Source of the DNA: Coleofasciculus sp. S288
Lineage (GTDB): Bacteria; Cyanobacteriota; Cyanobacteriia; Cyanobacteriales; Coleofasciculaceae
Reading direction: 5' to 3'
Assembly: GCA_020216575.1 (NCBI GenBank)
Contig: JAIUYC010000183.1
Span: 1-7,065, forward strand
DNA length: 7,065 nt
Shown: positions 4,167 through 7,065 of the stretch, piece after piece
Layout: every line of letters starts with the position of its first letter
Position numbering within the stretch: position 1 is the first letter of the stretch
The notes under the pieces: generated by a model
Told to the model about the DNA's origin: nothing
What the model saw: only the letters and a program-made list of their open reading frames with translations
Databases searched by the model: none
Made by a program: the position numbers and the translations under genes

Positions 4167-7065
4167 TCACTCTTCTTCAAACGCCTGGTTCTTAAACTTC
4201 AGCGTGCGGCAGTTTTCCGTAACCGTGCGGACGACGTGTTCCGGTACTCCGTCAGGGACTTCCACGCTAATTTCCAGCGTTACCTTAACATCCGCGCCGA
4301 GTAAACTCGTGAGGTGTTGCAGTACCTCATCTGCCACCAGTCCGGTGTCCCGTGTGACGCGAAGGGGGTCTAGCTCGACCGAGCCATAGAAGCGTTGCAA
4401 TTTCTTGGGTGGGGGGGTGACAGTCGTGCCACTAGAACCCGTTGCCGTGCTGGTGTCATAACTGCCTGTCGTCGTTTTAACCGCAGTCGAACCGCCAGTT
4501 CCAACTAATTCTTCTTGTCGTTGGCGTTCTAACTCAGCATCTGCCTCTCTTTGCCGCTGTGCGACATCCGGTTTGACCAGCAAGCTTTGACCGCTTAAGG
4601 TGGCTGTGATGTGTTCGCCAGCTTTTAAACCCAGATAGCGCTGTTTGGTTTCGTCCCAGCCATCGGCGTAAGCAAAGTTTTCAGTCCAGAGAACTGCTGC
4701 TACTCCCTCTTGAACGGCATCAAGAAGTACCTGCTCATTTTTGAGTCGTGGCAAGTATGGGTACTTCGCAAGGTACTCCCACAGCGTCTTTAGGTTAATA
4801 TGGTTCACATCGCGCCAGAGATACTCGTCGAGGGCTTCGAGGCGGAGATTGCTGGCGGCATAAGTTGTGAGAAAATGCCCTTCATAAACCAGTTTACGGC
4901 TGGCTCGAAGGATTGGCGATTCCTGTCCCTGGAGACGAGTTTCTTCCCATACGATCGCACCTTGCGGGTCGGGTTGGGTCGGTACGAGAAGCCACTGGTA
5001 TGCTTCTTTAAGGAGAAGCTCTACGGTTTCATTGGTCTGGTTGCACTTGGTTGTCGCCTGGTTGCTTTGGAAGACATCCAGGTTCAGGACTTCCTTTTCT
5101 TTTACAATCGAGTCCCAAGCCAGGTATTGGCAGACGGATTGTACTAGACCATCGAGTCTTGCCTTGTCGGGTGCGAGAAACAGAAGCAGATTTTTACAGT
5201 AGCGTGGCGACGCGCCTTTGTGTTCGAGAATATCTTTAACTCGAATAGCGGCAAGGCTATCCTTGGCTTTGCCAATGTGAGGATGCTGCGGACTCAGCAC
5301 GACTAACCGCACACCCATTGATTCATCATCGGGGACATCGGCAGTGGAACTGGGAGCAATGTGGACTCCAGCGAAGTCTCCCCGCTGCTTATCATTTCGC
5401 AAGCGGCGAATAATCTCTTCCCAAACTCGCTCCTCATCCTGTTGAATCTGGGTCGCTCGGTCTTGGGCGGTACGAGTAACATTGGGTTGAGTTGAAACCC
5501 AATAGCGGTTATTGTCTACATAGAGATAGGTAGCCTGGTCGGTCAGACGGCGCAAGGCATCCCCAAAGATGGCGACACTTTCACCGGGTTGGACGCAGCC
5601 GAGCTTAACGCGACGGTCTTCTAATCCTCGGTTAGCAGCGCGTTGGATGGGGGCGGAACCGAGGTAAATGGTGCGGGTGACGCGGCGACAAGCGGAGTAA
5701 CGACCCAGGTTGGGTGTTTGGTTGTCGAGGGAAACGGGAAGGGAATTGGGTCCATCAACGTCCTTTTCAATTACTGGCACCCAGGAGTCTTCTAGGTAAC
5801 GGGTAAGTTCGGACTGCACTTGAGAGTCAGCCAGTGCGACGTTAGCAGGTAGGATGAGGAGGCTCTTGTCGCCTTGTTCCCAGAGGAAGTGAATTACCTT
5901 TGCCATCAGGCGCAACACGCCGCGAGTGCGTTGGAACTTGTCGAGGGTAGACCAATCGCTATAGAGGCGGTCAAATAGTTCGGGGTGGATGGGATAAGCG
6001 ACTCTGAGACGGCGTTCGTAGTCAGCTTCCCGGCACTCCAGAGGAAACTCTTGGGACTGGGTGCGGTACATCTCGCTAAACGCCCGGACGACGGCATCAC
6101 GAGCGACAAATAAGGTGGGGTCGGTGATGCCTTGGAAGAGGCGGCGGCGGACAATTTGAAAGCTTTCTTCGGCAGAAGCGGGACGCCAGGGGGACTCGAC
6201 TCGCCCGATCGCATTCTTCAGTCTATCTAGAGCTTCTTTCCCGCGATCGCCTCCTATCTCAATATCAGATGAGGGGATACTGACCACCAGCAGCGTGCGA
6301 TCGGCGTTTTTTGCTGACTCGCTCAGGGTTTGGGCAAAGGTAAAGTGAGTGTCAAAGCTGCCTGCTGGTAAGTCGCTTTCTTCGTGGAGTTGACGGGCGT
6401 ATGCCACCCATTCATCAACGAGAATCAGGCAGGGGGCATAACGATTAAACAGCAGTTTCAGGGTGTCTCCTGGGTTGGTGGCGGTTTCATCGGCTTCCCG
6501 TACCATCTCGTACCCTTCTTTACCCCCTAACTGCCAAGCGAGTTCTCCCCAAAGCGTCCGCACAACTGTCCCATCTTTTTTGCGATGCAGTTGACCGGGA
6601 GATATCTTGTTACCAACTAGGACAACGGTTTTCACGTCAGCCGGAGGTTCTTTAACACCCGCGGCTTCAAACACAGGCTCAGACCCCGGCAGGTCGCTGG
6701 CAGATACCCCAAAGAAGAGGTGATACAATGCCAGCATCGCGTGAGTTTTACCACCCCCGAAGTTGGTCTGGAGTTCAATTACGGGTTCGCCGCCTTTACC
6801 ACTCAAACGCTGTAAGCCTCCCGCAAGTAGTTGTTTGAGTCCTTCGGTTAGGTAGGTACGGCGGAAGAATTCGGTGGGGATGCGGTATTCATCGCTGCCT
6901 TCATCCAGGTAGACTTGCCACAAATCTGCGGCGAATTCGGCTTGTTGGTAGTAACCAGACGCGACATCGGGATGGGGAGTAACGATTTCGCGCCAGGGCT
7001 TTAGACCCGCTGCGGGATGACTTTCGACTGCTGCTGCTGCTGCTTTTTGCGTTTCGCGACGCGCC
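4167..7065 (-). CDS. DUF499-family anti-phage-associated ATPase, N-terminus beyond the right edge
   Basis: The frame is open from the right edge to a TGA at 4169-4167, giving 965 visible residues. A TTG at 6923 is not the real start: the 47 codons upstream continue family-like sequence (KPWREIVTPHPDVASG, then EFAADLWQV), with no start codon in view. Numbering from the edge, Walker A is NFGGGKTH (about 101-108) and Walker B CLILVDEW (about 212-219). A strand LLVVSIPSSD (about 258-267) follows, then a long helical region. A charged helix (QRQREADAELERQRQEEL) leads into a Thr/Gly/Ser-rich linker (about 854-888). The C-terminal domain begins near YGSVELDPLR and ends in AFEEE. DUF499 proteins are large cytoplasmic ATPases, related in type to PglY of BREX type 2, and are encoded with DUF1156 methyltransferases, DUF3780 proteins and helicases in defence clusters. 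Those partners would lie upstream, outside this window. Family assignment is strong; molecular activity is unknown. Confidence 0.88.
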   Translation of the reverse strand, partial: ARRETQKAAAAAVESHPAAGLKPWREIVTPHPDVASGYYQQAEFAADLWQVYLDEGSDEYRIPTEFFRRTYLTEGLKQLLAGGLQRLSGKGGEPVIELQTNFGGGKTHAMLALYHLFFGVSASDLPGSEPVFEAAGVKEPPADVKTVVLVGNKISPGQLHRKKDGTVVRTLWGELAWQLGGKEGYEMVREADETATNPGDTLKLLFNRYAPCLILVDEWVAYARQLHEESDLPAGSFDTHFTFAQTLSESAKNADRTLLVVSIPSSDIEIGGDRGKEALDRLKNAIGRVESPWRPASAEESFQIVRRRLFQGITDPTLFVARDAVVRAFSEMYRTQSQEFPLECREADYERRLRVAYPIHPELFDRLYSDWSTLDKFQRTRGVLRLMAKVIHFLWEQGDKSLLILPANVALADSQVQSELTRYLEDSWVPVIEKDVDGPNSLPVSLDNQTPNLGRYSACRRVTRTIYLGSAPIQRAANRGLEDRRVKLGCVQPGESVAIFGDALRRLTDQATYLYVDNNRYWVSTQPNVTRTAQDRATQIQQDEERVWEEIIRRLRNDKQRGDFAGVHIAPSSTADVPDDESMGVRLVVLSPQHPHIGKAKDSLAAIRVKDILEHKGASPRYCKNLLLFLAPDKARLDGLVQSVCQYLAWDSIVKEKEVLNLDVFQSNQATTKCNQTNETVELLLKEAYQWLLVPTQPDPQGAIVWEETRLQGQESPILRASRKLVYEGHFLTTYAASNLRLEALDEYLWRDVNHINLKTLWEYLAKYPYLPRLKNEQVLLDAVQEGVAAVLWTENFAYADGWDETKQRYLGLKAGEHITATLSGQSLLVKPDVAQRQREADAELERQRQEELVGTGGSTAVKTTTGSYDTSTATGSSGTTVTPPPKKLQRFYGSVELDPLRVTRDTGLVADEVLQHLTSLLGADVKVTLEISVEVPDGVPEHVVRTVTENCRTLKFKNQAFEEE
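6243..6250. repeat. HIP1 octamer
   Basis: Perfect GCGATCGC in the DUF499 gene; a one-base variant (CCGATCGC) lies about 38 bases before it near 6205. This is the third perfect copy in the window and supports a cyanobacterial host. Confidence 0.85.
7028..7042. repeat. Five CTG triplets encoding an alanine run
   Basis: CTG is repeated five times on the plus strand and read as five GCA alanine codons in the DUF499 frame, between RRETQK and VESHPAAG. It probably marks a flexible linker between an N-terminal domain outside the window and the ATPase region, and is a potential slippage site. Confidence 0.6.

Noticed and set aside
4078..4389. Plus-strand open frames of 65-103 codons over the 3' end of the DUF499 gene
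   Set aside because: They overlap parB and the antisense of a well-supported coding region and show low-complexity Ser/Thr-rich translations typical of shadow frames.
4405..4420. G-run (seven Gs) as a frameshift site in the DUF499 gene
   Set aside because: It encodes the prolines of a linker (PPPKK) and the frame is intact on both sides, so there is no sign of programmed slippage.
6921..6923. TTG as the start of the DUF499 gene
   Set aside because: The frame stays open with family-like sequence to the window edge, so this is an internal leucine codon.

Overview
The window looks cyanobacterial. Three perfect HIP1 octamers (GCGATCGC at 2310, 3849 and 6243) and several near copies occur in 7 kb, and the protein sequences resemble cyanobacterial families as I know them. 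No rRNA, tRNA, CRISPR array, transposase or replication initiator gene was seen.

Layout. (1) Positions 1-2180, minus strand: the N-terminal 726 residues of a large NACHT-type STAND NTPase that runs off the left edge. It has an uncharacterised N-terminal region, a possible restriction-endonuclease-like middle region and a complete nucleotide-binding core. (2) Positions 2181-2421: a 241-bp divergent intergenic region with RBSs for both flanking genes, weak promoter candidates, a dyad, and repeated GAAACG half-sites. (3) Positions 2422-4106, plus strand: a two-gene ParA/ParB-type partition operon with a TTG start for parA and a 4-bp ATGA overlap. A perfect 22-bp palindrome lies inside parB. (4) Positions 4107-4166: a short convergent gap with no clear terminator. 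(5) Positions 4167-7065, minus strand: at least 965 residues of a DUF499-family ATPase, a family associated with anti-phage gene clusters. Its 5' end lies beyond the right edge.

Interpretation. A plasmid-type partition cassette sits between two minus-strand genes of families linked to anti-phage defence. This suggests a plasmid, or another partitioned mobile element, carrying defence genes. parAB should act in segregation: ParA would be the ATPase and ParB the CTP-dependent centromere-binding clamp. The NACHT protein would be a self-contained sensor/effector. The DUF499 protein would be one subunit of a multigene system whose other genes should lie past position 7065. The most unusual observations are the in-gene palindrome with matching half-sites upstream of parA, the missing signature lysine in the ParA Walker motif, and an insertion before the DNA-binding helices of ParB.
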